From Rubrivivax sp. (GTDB taxonomy: Bacteria > Pseudomonadota > Gammaproteobacteria > Burkholderiales > Burkholderiaceae_C): 64,000 nt of DNA. Where the stretch lies: the NCBI GenBank assembly GCA_024641945.1, contig JAHECD010000013.1, positions 1-64,000 on the forward strand. The letters run 5' to 3'. Below, piece after piece: positions 10,858-21,408 of this stretch; the stretch's first letter is position 1, and every line of letters starts with the position of its first letter. The notes under the pieces are model-generated. The model did not search any database, had not been told where the DNA came from, and saw only the letters and a program-made list of their open reading frames with translations. A program made the translations under genes and the position numbers.

Positions 10858-11175
10858 ATGAAAACGTCACTTCGCACCGCCTTGATCGCCGTGGGTACGG
10901 CCGCCTTGCTCGCCACCACTGGTTGTGCCGTCACTCGCGGCCAGGAAACCGTGGGTGCCTACATCGACGACACCGCCATCACGACCGCCGTGAAGGCGCA
11001 CTTCGTGGACAACAAGACGGTGGATGCGTCGGCGATCAGCGTCGAGACCTTGAAGGGCACCGTGATGCTCTCCGGGTTCGCCAAGAGCATGGCCGAGAAG
11101 GAGACGGCCGGCTCGATCGCGATGAAGACCAATGGCGTCAAGAGCGTCAAGAACGAAATCTCCGTCCGCCCGTAA
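10858..11175 (+). CDS. BON-domain lipoprotein (OsmY-like)
   Basis: 105 aa. The N-terminus MKTSLRTALIAVGTAALLATTGC is a lipoprotein signal peptide with Cys23 as the acylation site. The mature part is one BON domain: DDTAITTAVKAHFVDN, then VETLKGTVMLSGFAKS, then TNGVKSVKNEISVRP. BON proteins such as OsmY and Kbp are stress-associated and bind membranes. AAAGAGGAA provides the ribosome site. Paired with the CsbD gene 31 nt downstream, it forms a small presumed stress operon. Anchoring in the outer or inner membrane cannot be decided. Confidence 0.88.
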   Translation: MKTSLRTALIAVGTAALLATTGCAVTRGQETVGAYIDDTAITTAVKAHFVDNKTVDASAISVETLKGTVMLSGFAKSMAEKETAGSIAMKTNGVKSVKNEISVRP

Positions 11176-11206
11176 TTCGGGACTCCAACCACCGAAAGGA
11201 TTCAAC

Positions 11207-11428
11207 ATGAACTGGGATCAGATCGCTGGAAACTGGAAACAGCTGACCGGCAAGGCCAAGGAACAGTGGGGCAAGCTGACCGACGACGACTTCGACGTCA
11301 TCGCCGGCCGCCGTGACCAGCTCGCCGGCAAGATCCAGGAGCGCTACGGCGTTGCCAAGGACGAAGCCGAGAGCCAGGTGGCGGCATGGGAACGCCAAGC
11401 CACGGACTCGTGGTTCAAGAAGCACTGA
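11207..11428 (+). CDS. CsbD family stress protein
   Basis: 73 aa, polar, with the CsbD pattern MNWDQIAGNWKQLTGKAKEQ, then LTDDDFDVIAGRRDQLAGKI and ERYGVAKDEAE. These small helical proteins are widespread in stress regulons, with no defined biochemical role. The start is fixed by AAAGGA 6-7 nt upstream of the ATG. A strong hairpin follows at 11437-11473. Upstream neighbour is the BON lipoprotein. Confidence 0.92.
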   Translation: MNWDQIAGNWKQLTGKAKEQWGKLTDDDFDVIAGRRDQLAGKIQERYGVAKDEAESQVAAWERQATDSWFKKH

Positions 11429-11436
11429 CAAACTTC

Positions 11437-11473
11437 CCGGTGTGCGCAAGGCCGATCGCCTTGCGCGCACCGG
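11437..11473 (+). terminator. Strong hairpin after the BON-csbD pair
   Basis: A 15-bp stem (CCGGTGTGCGCAAGG with CCTTGCGCGCACCGG, one G-U pair) with a 7-nt loop, 8 nt after the csbD stop codon. No U-tract follows, so it may stabilise the mRNA 3' end or act only partly as a terminator. Confidence 0.6.
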
Positions 11474-11638
11474 AGCGTGGGTCCGCCATCTCCGGCCGAC
11501 CCAAGCCGTCACGACTCGCGCCTGCACGCGGGCGTTGATCCCAGCGCATGGCGGCGCACGCTATCCGGTACCGCGCGAACCGATGCACACTGCAAGCTTA
11601 GAAATTTACGGCGTTGCGTGCATCGCCTCCTCAACCCG

Positions 11639-12283
11639 ATGTCCCGGATCACAAGCCCCGGCGCACCCACGCAAGCGTCGAACGAATCCTCACTGCACGC
11701 AATCGATGTAGAGGCGCAGACACGCGCCTGGTTGTCGAGAGTGGTGATCGGACTCAACCTCTGCCCTTTCGCGAAGGCACCCAACTCCAAGGGGCTCATC
11801 CGCTTTGTCGTGACCGATGCGAAGGACGAGGAGTCGCTTCGACTTGTTTTGTTGGACGAATTGGCGCTGCTCGCAGGCACCGAACCCGAGCGCACGGAGA
11901 CAACGCTGCTGATCCATCCCGAGGTGCTGGGCGAATTTTCAGCGTACAACGACTTTCTCGACGTGGCCGATGCATGCGTGGAATCGCTCGCGCTCGAGGG
12001 CGTGCTGCAGGTGGCCAGCTTTCACCCTGAATACTGCTTCGCGGGCAACGCGCCCGACGATGTGGAGAACGCCACCAACCGGTCACCGTATCCCACGCTG
12101 CACCTGCTGCGCGAGGAGAGCGTCTCGCGTGCGGTGGCCGCATTTCCGGAGGCCGAAACGCTTTACGAAGCGAATATCGAGACGATGCGCCGCCTCGGGA
12201 ATGCCGGTTGGGCTGCGTTGCGGCAGTCGTGCAGGCAGGATGCGCAAACTGCCGTCAGCGTTCCTACGTCGACGCCACGATGA
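11639..12283 (+). CDS. DUF1415 family protein
   Basis: 214 aa from the ATG at 11639; sequence before it is not conserved. The DUF1415 motifs are clear: VVIGLNLCPFAKAP near the N-terminus, then FSAYNDFLDV, LEGVLQVASFHPEYCFAG and NATNRSPYPTLHLLREESV. The conserved Cys and His suggest an enzyme-like or metal-dependent pocket, but no reaction is established. No clear Shine-Dalgarno precedes the ATG. It stands alone between the csbD hairpin and the carotenoid-oxygenase gene. Confidence 0.88.
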   Translation: MSRITSPGAPTQASNESSLHAIDVEAQTRAWLSRVVIGLNLCPFAKAPNSKGLIRFVVTDAKDEESLRLVLLDELALLAGTEPERTETTLLIHPEVLGEFSAYNDFLDVADACVESLALEGVLQVASFHPEYCFAGNAPDDVENATNRSPYPTLHLLREESVSRAVAAFPEAETLYEANIETMRRLGNAGWAALRQSCRQDAQTAVSVPTSTPR

Positions 12284-12497
12284 GATTTCAACGCCGGCAC
12301 CGCGCGGCGGCCCGAACGCTTCTGGTGCTTCAGACCAGCGTCGGGCTGGACGACGTCTGCCAGTAGAACCACTTGGCACTGCGGCAGAGACGCGGAAACG
12401 TCCTGAACGCGGAGCGGGTGGCGAGCGACAAGCAATCTGTCTTGCAGTCCGCGCCGGCACCGTGAGACGATGACGTGCCGGATAACGGAGGTCGTTC
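12284..12497. other. Intergenic region
   Basis: 214 nt with no gene I can support. A short CTGGT/ACCAG stem-loop at about 12320-12336 is the only visible structure. GGAGG just before 12498 belongs to the next gene. Confidence 0.4.
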
Positions 12498-13916
12498 ATG
12501 TCGAAACCCTTTCCAGTCGATGATCCTTTCCTGCGCGGTTATTACGCGCCGCTGCACATGGAGTGCGATGCGCCGCATCTGCCCGTCAGTGGCGAGATAC
12601 CGAAGGAGTTGAACGGCTGGCTGTACCGCAATGGCCCCAATCCACAGTTCGCGCCTCGAGGGCCGTACCACTGGTTCGCGGGCGACGGCATGCTGCATGC
12701 GTTCCACGTCGAAGACGGGCGCGTTGCGTACCGCAATCGCTGGGTACGCACGCCGAAGTGGGAACTCGAGAATGCCGAGGGTGAAGGCCTCGCCGGGGCC
12801 TTCGGCAATCCGCGTTTCAGCGATCCGCGCATCGTCAAGCTCGGCTCGACGCTCGCCAACACCAATGTGGTTTGGCACGCTGGCCGGCTGCTGGCGCTCG
12901 AGGAAGCGCATGCGCCGTTCGAGGTGAACCCCGTGACGCTGGAGCCCATGGGCTATCACGATTTCGGCGGCAAGCTCGTCGGCCCGATGACGGCGCACCC
13001 CAAGATCGATAAGGCGACGGGTGAGATGGTCTTCTTCGCCTATGCCGCCAAGGGCCGCTTCACACCCGACCTGGCGCTGCACGTCGTGGACCAAGACGGT
13101 ACGCTGCGCGGCTCGCAGTGGTTCGAAGCGCCTTTCCCGAGCATGGTGCACGACTTCGTCGTGACGCGCGACTGGATCATCCTGCCGGTCTTTCCACTCA
13201 CCGGCTCGATGGACCGCGCAATGAAGGGACTGCCGCCGTTCGCCTGGGAACCCGACAAGGGCACACACGTCGCGCTGATCCCGCGCAACGGTTCGGTGGA
13301 TGCGGTACGCTGGTTCAGCAGCGACCCTTGTTATGTCTTCCACCCGATGAATGCGTACGACACCGCCGACGGCAAGGTGGTGTGCGACATGATGAAGTAC
13401 CCGGTCGCGCCGCTGTTCCCGGCCCCGGATGGGCGACCTGCCAGCGGCACGGCGCCCACGGCCACCCTGGTGCGCTGGACCATCGACCCCAACGGCCGCA
13501 CGCACGGGTTCACCGAGCAGCCGCTGGACGACCACCCGGGCGAATTTCCGCGTTTCGACGAACGATTTACCGGCGTGCCCTACCGACATGGCTATTTCCA
13601 GGCCGGCGAGGTCACCAACGCGGCGCGCAGCAACGATGCACGTGACGGCCTGGCCCACATCGACCACACCACCGGCGCCGTCCGGACATGGATGCCGGCC
13701 ACGGGCGACCGCTGTGGCGAGCCGATCTTCGTGCCGCGCAGTGCCGATGCGGCAGAAGGCGACGGCTTCGTCCTTAGCGTGATCTACCGCGCGGAGTCAC
13801 GTTGCAGCGACTTGGCCGTGTTCGATGCAAGCCACCTGGCCGACGGGCCTCTCGCGCTCGCACACCTGTCCCACCGGGTGCCGGCGGGGTTTCACGGCAA
13901 CTGGCGCGACGCCTGA
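12498..13916 (+). CDS. Carotenoid-oxygenase (RPE65/CCD) family protein
   Basis: 472 aa non-haem iron dioxygenase of the carotenoid/lignostilbene cleavage family. The seven-bladed propeller fold is marked by LYRNGPNPQF, HWFAGDGMLHAF and the four iron-ligand histidines. By position these are His167 (MTAHPKID), His218 (SMVHDFV), His282 (YVFHPMNAYD) and His466 (GFHGNW) near the C-terminus. All four are present, so the enzyme should be active on a conjugated alkene such as a carotenoid or stilbene. GGAGG precedes the ATG at a good distance. No carotenoid genes are nearby, so lignostilbene-type or apocarotenoid substrates are equally possible. It is convergent with guaA. Confidence 0.9.
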   Translation: MSKPFPVDDPFLRGYYAPLHMECDAPHLPVSGEIPKELNGWLYRNGPNPQFAPRGPYHWFAGDGMLHAFHVEDGRVAYRNRWVRTPKWELENAEGEGLAGAFGNPRFSDPRIVKLGSTLANTNVVWHAGRLLALEEAHAPFEVNPVTLEPMGYHDFGGKLVGPMTAHPKIDKATGEMVFFAYAAKGRFTPDLALHVVDQDGTLRGSQWFEAPFPSMVHDFVVTRDWIILPVFPLTGSMDRAMKGLPPFAWEPDKGTHVALIPRNGSVDAVRWFSSDPCYVFHPMNAYDTADGKVVCDMMKYPVAPLFPAPDGRPASGTAPTATLVRWTIDPNGRTHGFTEQPLDDHPGEFPRFDERFTGVPYRHGYFQAGEVTNAARSNDARDGLAHIDHTTGAVRTWMPATGDRCGEPIFVPRSADAAEGDGFVLSVIYRAESRCSDLAVFDASHLADGPLALAHLSHRVPAGFHGNWRDA

Positions 13917-13970
13917 TCAGGCCGCCGGCTCTACGGGACAGACCGCTCCAGGCGACATGCGGCCGTCCAC

Positions 13971-15557
<1,587 letters not shown>

Positions 15558-15561
15558 GGGA

Positions 15562-16833
15562 TCAGGCGACAACGGTTGCGGTGCCGGCGCGGTGCCGGCG
15601 GAAGTGGACGAAGGCGATGGCCGCGCCGATGCCTTGCAGCGCCGAGCAGAAGAAGAACGGCAGGCCGATGCGCCAGTCGCCTCGCGGAAAATGCGACACC
15701 GTGGCAAGCAGCGGTGCCGCCAGGACCGGCGCCATCGTGGCCATCAGGCTGTTCAACGACGACACCGACCCCATCGTCTGCCCCTGGTCGGTGGCACTGG
15801 CGGCGTTTGAAATCAACGCCTGCAACGATGCGGTGACCCCGCCGCCAAGCAGCGTGCCGACGATGATCACCGGGTACATCATCCAGCCCTCGGCCGCCAG
15901 GCCGAAGCCGAGGTAAGTCAGCATGGAGCCGATCAGGCCGAAAGCGGCCAGTGCGCGTGGCGTGAATCGCTTGAGCAGATGCTTGAGCAGAACACCTTGG
16001 ACAAGAGCCGACATCACGCCCACGGCGAACAGCGACCAGCCGTTCTGCGCCGGGCCCCAGCCGAACTTGAAGGTCGTGTACAGGACCCAGCTCGAGTGGA
16101 GCGTGAACTGCGCCAGAGACGCCAGAGCGATCACCGTGACCAGCGGGCCGACGCCGTGCAAGGACGCCAGGCCGCGCAACGCCGCCAACGGGTTGGCACG
16201 CTTCCACTCGAAGGCGCGGCGCCGCTCGGGCGGCAGTGACTCGGGCAGAACGAACCAGCCGTAGAGCCAGTTCACCACCGCCAGCGCACCGGCCGCGAAG
16301 AACGGGTAGCGCACGTCGATCGCACCGAGGAGGCCGCCTATCACCGGGCCGAGGATGAAGCCCAGGCCGAACATCGCGCCGAGCAGCCCGAAGCGCCGCG
16401 CGCGGTCTTCTGCCGGCGTGATGTCCGCCACGTAGGCATTGGCCACTGCCGCATTCGACTGCATCGCGCCGCTGAACAGCCGCACGACGATCAACATCCA
16501 GAGCGCCGTGGCGATTGCGGTCACGAAAAAGCTCAGCGCCAACCCGCTGAAGCCGATGAGCAGCACGACGCGCCGCCCATACTGGTCGGACAGCGCGCCC
16601 AGGATCGGCGAGCCGAAGAAGTTGGCGAAACCGAACGCAAACGCCACGGCGCCGAACCAGAAGCTCTGCTCCGCGGGCGACGACGTGAACTGCCCCACGA
16701 TCAACGGCAGCACGGGCACGATCAGCCCGATCGCGATCATGTCGATCAGGACCGTGATCAGGATGAAGGGCATGGCCGCCGCTCGGCGCGCCTGCCCCGA
16801 ACCAAGCCCGCGATCTGCCTGATCGTTGGTCAT
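15562..16833 (-). CDS. MFS efflux transporter (TetA-like), within the guaB-guaA unit
   Basis: 423 aa with about 12 membrane helices. The start [21 protein letters not shown] and the loop [17 protein letters not shown] are the TCR/TetA-subfamily signatures of proton-driven drug efflux. It is inserted between guaB and guaA: its ATG overlaps the guaB stop (ATGA) and its stop lies 4 nt before guaA. It is therefore probably co-expressed with guanine nucleotide synthesis. A nucleoside or base exporter role would fit the context, but sequence alone suggests only drug/H+ antiport. No resistance phenotype can be inferred. Confidence 0.88.
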   Translation of the reverse strand: MTNDQADRGLGSGQARRAAAMPFILITVLIDMIAIGLIVPVLPLIVGQFTSSPAEQSFWFGAVAFAFGFANFFGSPILGALSDQYGRRVVLLIGFSGLALSFFVTAIATALWMLIVVRLFSGAMQSNAAVANAYVADITPAEDRARRFGLLGAMFGLGFILGPVIGGLLGAIDVRYPFFAAGALAVVNWLYGWFVLPESLPPERRRAFEWKRANPLAALRGLASLHGVGPLVTVIALASLAQFTLHSSWVLYTTFKFGWGPAQNGWSLFAVGVMSALVQGVLLKHLLKRFTPRALAAFGLIGSMLTYLGFGLAAEGWMMYPVIIVGTLLGGGVTASLQALISNAASATDQGQTMGSVSSLNSLMATMAPVLAAPLLATVSHFPRGDWRIGLPFFFCSALQGIGAAIAFVHFRRHRAGTATVVA

Positions 16834-18302
16834 TCGGCGCGGTAGTTCGGCGCTTCCTTCGTGATCTGCACGTCGTGGACGTGGCTCTCGCGAATCCCCG
16901 CCGAAGTGATCTCGACGAACTCGGCCTTGCTGCGCATCTCCTCGACCGTGGCACAGCCGCAGTAGCCCATCGCGGCGCGCAGCCCCCCGGCCATCTGGAA
17001 GATGATGTTGACCATCGAACCCTTGTACGGCACGCGCCCTTCGATCCCCTCGGGCACGAGCTTGTCGGCATTCGGGTTGGACGTCTCGTCGGCCTCCTGG
17101 AAGTAGCGGTCGGCCGAGCCGGCCTTCATCGCGCCGATGGAGCCCATGCCGCGGTAGCTCTTGTAGCTGCGTCCCTGGTACAGGATCACCTCGCCCGGCG
17201 CCTCTTCGGTGCCGGCGAACATGCCTCCCATCATCACGGTGCTCGCGCCGGCCGCGATCGCCTTGGCGATATCGCCCGAATAGCGGATGCCGCCGTCGGC
17301 GATCAGCGGCACGCCGCTGCCGCGCAGCGCGGTGGCGACGTTGTCGATGGCCATGATCTGCGGCACGCCGACACCGGCGACGATGCGCGTGGTGCAGATC
17401 GAACCCGGGCCGATGCCGACCTTGACCGCATCGGCGCCCGCCTCGACGAGCGCGGTGGCCGCCGCACCGGTGGCGATGTTGCCGCCGATCACGTCGACAT
17501 TCGGAAAGTTGCGCTTGACCCAGCGCACACGCTCGATGACGCCATGGCTGTGGCCGTGCGCGGTATCGACCACGATCGCATCGACGCCGGCACGCGCAAG
17601 CAGTTCGACCCGCTCCTCGGTCCCCTCGCCCACGCCGACCGCCGCGCCCACCCGCAACTGGCCGCGTGCATCACGCGCGGCATTGGGAAAGTTGGTCTGC
17701 TTGGTGATGTCCTTCACGGTCATCAGACCGCGCAGCTCGAAATCGTCGCTCACGACCAGCACTCGCTCTAGCCGGTGCTTGTGCATCAGCGCCTTGCCCT
17801 CGTCGAGCGAGGCGCCCTCGCGCACCCAGACGAGCCGCTCCTGCGGGGTCATGATGTCGCGCACCGGCGCGTCCAGCCTGGTCTCGAAGCGCAGGTCGCG
17901 GTTGGTCACGATGCCGACGACCTTCTTGCCATCGAGCACCGGGAACCCCGACACCCCGTGCTGGCGGGAGAGGTCCATCACCTGCCGCACGGAAAAATCC
18001 GGTGCCACGGTGATCGGATCACGAAGCAAGCCAGACTCATAGCGCTTGACGCGTGCCACTTCCGCGGCCTGCTGCTGCGGCGTCAGGTTCTTGTGGACGA
18101 TGCCCACTCCCCCCTCCTGCGCGATCGCGATCGCCAGGCGTGCCTCGGTCACCGTGTCCATCGCCGCAGACACGAGCGGCAGGTTCAAGGCGATGTTCCG
18201 GGACAGTCGGGTGGAAAGGCTGGTGTCGCGTGGCAACACCTGCGAGTACGCCGGGACCAACAACACATCGTCGAAGGTCAGCGCTTTGCCAAGAAGGCGC
18301 AT
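16830..18302 (-). CDS. guaB: IMP dehydrogenase
   Basis: 490 aa; oxidises IMP to XMP with NAD, the first committed step to GMP. The N-terminus [13 protein letters not shown], two CBS domains (about 95-205), the catalytic loop [15 protein letters not shown] with Cys303, and the flap motif [10 protein letters not shown] are all intact. Start at the ATG at 18302. A TATAAT -10 box lies at 18334-18329 with a weak -35. It heads the guaB-MFS-guaA transcript. Confidence 0.97.
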   Translation of the reverse strand: MRLLGKALTFDDVLLVPAYSQVLPRDTSLSTRLSRNIALNLPLVSAAMDTVTEARLAIAIAQEGGVGIVHKNLTPQQQAAEVARVKRYESGLLRDPITVAPDFSVRQVMDLSRQHGVSGFPVLDGKKVVGIVTNRDLRFETRLDAPVRDIMTPQERLVWVREGASLDEGKALMHKHRLERVLVVSDDFELRGLMTVKDITKQTNFPNAARDARGQLRVGAAVGVGEGTEERVELLARAGVDAIVVDTAHGHSHGVIERVRWVKRNFPNVDVIGGNIATGAAATALVEAGADAVKVGIGPGSICTTRIVAGVGVPQIMAIDNVATALRGSGVPLIADGGIRYSGDIAKAIAAGASTVMMGGMFAGTEEAPGEVILYQGRSYKSYRGMGSIGAMKAGSADRYFQEADETSNPNADKLVPEGIEGRVPYKGSMVNIIFQMAGGLRAAMGYCGCATVEEMRSKAEFVEITSAGIRESHVHDVQITKEAPNYRAE

Positions 18303-18328
18303 GGGAAAGGCTCCAGACGCAAAAAGTG

Positions 18329-18334
18329 ATTATA
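18329..18334 (-). promoter_or_regulatory. -10 box of guaB
   Basis: A perfect TATAAT on the minus strand, 26 nt before the guaB ATG. No good -35 hexamer sits at 16-18 bp, so a start here may need an activator or a weak upstream box. Confidence 0.55.
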
Positions 18335-18386
18335 CGGACCGGGCCGCAGCGTGAAGGAATGCGGGGTTCGGCGCCCAACGGCGCAC

Positions 18387-18392
18387 TACACT
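18387..18392 (+). promoter_or_regulatory. -10-like TACACT directly before the DUF4124 start
   Basis: TACACT is followed by 6 nt and then ATG at 18399, with no Shine-Dalgarno. The layout is consistent with a leaderless mRNA. The -35 box is not recognisable. Confidence 0.4.
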
Positions 18393-18398
18393 CGCGCC

Positions 18399-18938
18399 AT
18401 GGGTACTGTTCAAGGTGTTCGACGTCACCGGCTGACAAGCCGCGGGTGGTTGCTGGGCGTGTGCGTCACGGCCTTCGTCACCAGCGCCGCACAGGCACAA
18501 ACACAGCCACAGTGGAAATGGCGCGACGACAAGGGACAGGTCCACGTGAGCGACCTGCCGCCTCCCCGAGATGTGCCCGAAAAAGACGTGCTCCAGCATC
18601 CCGACGCAACGGCGCGGCGCGCGCCGACGGCGGCCTCCGCCGCGGCAACGACCCCGTCTGTCGCGCCTGTGGCGCGGCCCACCGTCGATGCCGAGCTCGA
18701 AAAGCGCCGCAAGGCCTCCGAGCAGGAGAAAGCCGCCAAGACCAAGTCGGACGACGACAAGCTCGATGCGCAACGGCGAGAGAATTGCTCGCGTGCTCGA
18801 GCCCACGCGGCGGCGCTCGACAGCGGTCAGCGCATCGCGCGCATCAACGACAAGGGCGAGCGCGAGGTGCTCGACGACAGGGGCCGCGCCGACGAGATGC
18901 GGCGCGCGCGCGAAGTCATCGCGTCGGACTGCCGCTAG
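18399..18938 (+). CDS. DUF4124 exported protein
   Basis: 179 aa. Signal peptide about 1-34 (GWLLGVCVTAFVTSAAQA before QTQ). The DUF4124 motif follows: QWKWRDDKGQVHVSDLPPPRDVP. A low-complexity Ala/Pro linker and a charged, helix-rich C-terminus come next (ELEKRRKASEQEKAAKTKSD, ending VIASDCR) with two Cys. Typical small periplasmic protein of Burkholderiales with no known role. Its end overlaps the convergent rnfH gene by 23 nt. Translation may be leaderless. Confidence 0.82.
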   Translation: MGTVQGVRRHRLTSRGWLLGVCVTAFVTSAAQAQTQPQWKWRDDKGQVHVSDLPPPRDVPEKDVLQHPDATARRAPTAASAAATTPSVAPVARPTVDAELEKRRKASEQEKAAKTKSDDDKLDAQRRENCSRARAHAAALDSGQRIARINDKGEREVLDDRGRADEMRRAREVIASDCR

Positions 18939-19239
18939 CGGCTGCTTTTTTGCCTGCGGCCCCGCCGGCCTTCTGTTTGTAGCGCAGGCGTCGCGCCTCC
19001 TTCGGGTCGCATTGAAGCGGGCGGTAGATTTCCACACGGTCCCGCTCTCGCAACAACGTGTCCAGCGGCTGCTTGCGCCCCCAGACGCCCGTGGACAACG
19101 CATCGAGAACGAGCCCGCGGCGAGCGAGCACGCCGCTGGCCTCGATCGCACTGCGCAGGGTCGCGCCGTCGGGCATTTCGACCTTGAACAGATCGTTGAC
19201 GCCCGGCGCCGGGCAATAGACGACTTCGACGTTGATCAT
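18916..19239 (-). CDS. rnfH: RnfH/RatB family ubiquitin-like protein
   Basis: 107 aa. The UPF0125 fold is recognisable: [57 protein letters not shown] with the conserved PLQCDPKEARRLR tail. It has the beta-grasp fold; function is uncertain despite the historical names. The ATG overlaps the ratA stop codon (ATGA), the usual ratA-rnfH pairing. A Lys/Ala/Gly tail ends the protein. Confidence 0.88.
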   Translation of the reverse strand: MINVEVVYCPAPGVNDLFKVEMPDGATLRSAIEASGVLARRGLVLDALSTGVWGRKQPLDTLLRERDRVEIYRPLQCDPKEARRLRYKQKAGGAAGKKAAASGSPTR

Positions 19240-19688
19240 CGCGGGCCGTAGACTTCTTCGGCGCGCTGCACGAAGGAGTCCACGAGCGTATTGGCCACCC
19301 GGTCGAAGACGGGGCTCACGATTTTTTCGAGGGTGGTACTGGCGAAGGCATAACGCAGGTCCAGGTCGACCTTGCAGGCCGGGCGGTCGACGTCCGGATT
19401 GCCGATCGCCTTGAACAGCCAGGTGCCGTCGAGCTGAGAGAACGGCCCGTCGACCAGTTCCAGCACGACGGACTCGCCGGGCCGATGTTCGTTTCGCGTC
19501 GTGAACTTGTGGCGCACGCCCCCATAGGCAAGGCCGAGGCGCGCCGTCATGCCGGCTTCGGATTGCTCGAGCACCTCGGCGCTGTCGCACCATTTCAGGA
19601 ACTGCGGATAGTGCTCGCAATGAACGACGAGGTCGTACATCTCGCGGGCCGAGTACCAGAGCAGGACCGACTTGTTCACGTGCTTCAT
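19236..19688 (-). CDS. ratA: RatA / Coq10-type START-domain protein
   Basis: 150 aa from the ATG at 19688. START/SRPBCC fold: [35 protein letters not shown] and the C-terminal [21 protein letters not shown]. In E. coli this family has been linked to 70S ribosome association (RatA), and mitochondrial Coq10 binds quinones; which applies here is open. It is divergent from smpB, a conserved arrangement, with only 28 nt between start codons. The promoter inverted repeat at 19688-19704 leaves almost no 5' leader. Confidence 0.9.
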   Translation of the reverse strand: MKHVNKSVLLWYSAREMYDLVVHCEHYPQFLKWCDSAEVLEQSEAGMTARLGLAYGGVRHKFTTRNEHRPGESVVLELVDGPFSQLDGTWLFKAIGNPDVDRPACKVDLDLRYAFASTTLEKIVSPVFDRVANTLVDSFVQRAEEVYGPR

Positions 19689-19704
19689 AGAATGCGTGAT
19701 TCTA
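19688..19704. promoter_or_regulatory. Symmetrical divergent -10 element between ratA and smpB
   Basis: A perfect inverted repeat TAGAAT-GCGTG-ATTCTA. Each arm is a -10-like hexamer for one direction: the plus arm ends 23 nt before the smpB ATG, the minus arm ends 10 nt before the ratA ATG. -35 boxes are weak on both sides. The two polymerases could not bind at once. Confidence 0.5.
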
Positions 19705-19716
19705 GGCAAGGCATTC

Positions 19717-20184
19717 ATGGCCCACATCGCAGAGAACCGGCGCGCCCGGTTCGAATACCACATCGAAGAGACCTACGAGGCTGGCGTCGTGCTCGATGGC
19801 TGGGAGGTCAAGGCCATCCGCGCCGGCCAGGTGCAATTGACGGACGGCTACGTGGTCGTTCGCGATGGGGAGCTTTACCTCATCGGCTGCCGCATCAACG
19901 CGTTGCGCGATGCGTCCAAGCACGTGAGCCCGGAGGCCGACCGCACGAAGAAACTGCTCATGCACAAGGAGGAAATCAAGCGCCTCGTCGGCAAGGTCGA
20001 GCAGCGCGGGTTCACCCTCGTACCCCTCAACCTGCACTACAAGGGCGGCCGGGTGAAGGTCGACATTGCATTGGCCAAGGGCAAGGCCCAGCACGACAAG
20101 CGCGAGACCGAGAAGAAGCGCGACTGGGAACGCGAGCACGGCCGCCTGATGCGCCACAAGGTGTCGGCGCCGGGCAAGGACTGA
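19717..20184 (+). CDS. smpB: SsrA-binding protein
   Basis: 155 aa; binds tmRNA and delivers it to stalled ribosomes for trans-translation. The OB-fold core is clear: [78 protein letters not shown]. The basic C-terminal tail ([20 protein letters not shown]) that enters the decoding centre is present. Start [12 protein letters not shown] is the family start. No tmRNA gene is visible in the window. Confidence 0.96.
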   Translation: MAHIAENRRARFEYHIEETYEAGVVLDGWEVKAIRAGQVQLTDGYVVVRDGELYLIGCRINALRDASKHVSPEADRTKKLLMHKEEIKRLVGKVEQRGFTLVPLNLHYKGGRVKVDIALAKGKAQHDKRETEKKRDWEREHGRLMRHKVSAPGKD

Positions 20185-20194
20185 GGCCGCGCCT

Positions 20195-21364
20195 TCAGCG
20201 TGTGAACGCCGCGGCGAGCGCCTGCGCCAGGTCGGCCTGCAGGTCGTCCACTGATTCGAGACCGATCGAAAAACGCACGAGATGGCCTGGCAGGCGCGCC
20301 GGCCCCTTGCGCATGACGTCGAGGTCGTACGGGACGACCAGGCTCATCGGGCCGCCCCACGAATAACCCAGGCGGAAATGCCGCAGCGAATTCACGAACG
20401 TATCGACCTGCGCAGCGCCGAAGCGCTCGTCGAACGTCACCGAGAACAAACCCGCCGCTGCGCTGCAATGGGCCGCCCAATGGTCGTGGCCGGGGGAGCC
20501 TGCCAGCGCGGGATGCAGCACCCGCGACACCTGCGGCTGGCTGCCGAGCCATTGGGCCAGCGCGCGTGCGGTGCGGTCGTGGGCGGCGTAGCGCACGCCA
20601 ATGGTGGGCAGCGAGCGCAGGATGAGTTCCGCATCGTTGCCGGCCACGCCCACGCCGAGCAGGCCGTGGGCATGCAGCACCTTGTGATGCAGATCCAGGT
20701 CGCGCGTGACGACCGAGCCCATCAGCACGTCACCCCCACCCGATGGGTACTTGGTCAACGCTTGCATCGAGAGGTCCACGCCCGTCGCAAAGGCGTCGAA
20801 CGCCAGGCCCGCGCCCCAGGTGTTGTCGAGCGCGCACAGCGCGCCTTGGGAGCGCGCGGCCTGCACGAGCGCGCGAAGGTCCGGGAACTCCATCGTCACG
20901 GAACCCGGCGCCTCGACCCACACGAGTTTCGTGGCAGGCCCGACCATCGCCGCCAGCGCGGCAGGGTCGGCAGGGTCGTATTCGCGCCAAACCACACCGA
21001 ACCCGGCCAGCAGTACACGTGCCTGCTCCCTCGACGGCCCGTACACATTGTTCGGCAGCAGCACCTCGTCGCCCGCCTTCAGGAAGGCCATGTTGACGAG
21101 GGTGATCGCGGCCAGGCCGCTTGGGGCGAGCACGCAGTGCAGGCCACCCTCGAGCGAGGCGATGCGCTCCTCGAGCGTGAAGGTCGTCGGCGTGCCGTGC
21201 AGGCCGTAGGTGTACCCCGCGCGGTTTTTCCAGGAGCGCGCCCGCAGCGCCGCCGTGTCCTTGAAGATCACGGTGGACGCCTTGTGCACTGCCGGCTGCA
21301 CAGCCTCGAAGCCCTCGGGTGGCTGGTACGGGTGGTGGATCAACGCGGTGGGCTTGTCGGTCAT
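20195..21364 (-). CDS. metC: Cystathionine beta-lyase-type PLP enzyme
   Basis: 389 aa, Cys/Met metabolism PLP family. The Schiff-base lysine is Lys205 in SMQALTKYPSGGGDVLMGSV, the PLP contacts APSGLAAI and ALDNTWGAGLAFD are present, and the family C-terminal RFSIGLESVDDL is intact. The form with TYGLHGTPTTFTLEERIASLEGG matches cystathionine beta-lyases of proteobacteria. The start ATG is at 21364; the frame stays open far upstream into rimO without meaning. Spacing of 44 nt to rimO suggests a shared transcript. The exact beta-lyase versus related lyase reaction is not proven. Confidence 0.85.
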   Translation of the reverse strand: MTDKPTALIHHPYQPPEGFEAVQPAVHKASTVIFKDTAALRARSWKNRAGYTYGLHGTPTTFTLEERIASLEGGLHCVLAPSGLAAITLVNMAFLKAGDEVLLPNNVYGPSREQARVLLAGFGVVWREYDPADPAALAAMVGPATKLVWVEAPGSVTMEFPDLRALVQAARSQGALCALDNTWGAGLAFDAFATGVDLSMQALTKYPSGGGDVLMGSVVTRDLDLHHKVLHAHGLLGVGVAGNDAELILRSLPTIGVRYAAHDRTARALAQWLGSQPQVSRVLHPALAGSPGHDHWAAHCSAAAGLFSVTFDERFGAAQVDTFVNSLRHFRLGYSWGGPMSLVVPYDLDVMRKGPARLPGHLVRFSIGLESVDDLQADLAQALAAAFTR

Positions 21365-21408
21365 GTCGGTATCGGGATCGATATGGAAACTCGTGGCGCG
21401 GCAAGCAA

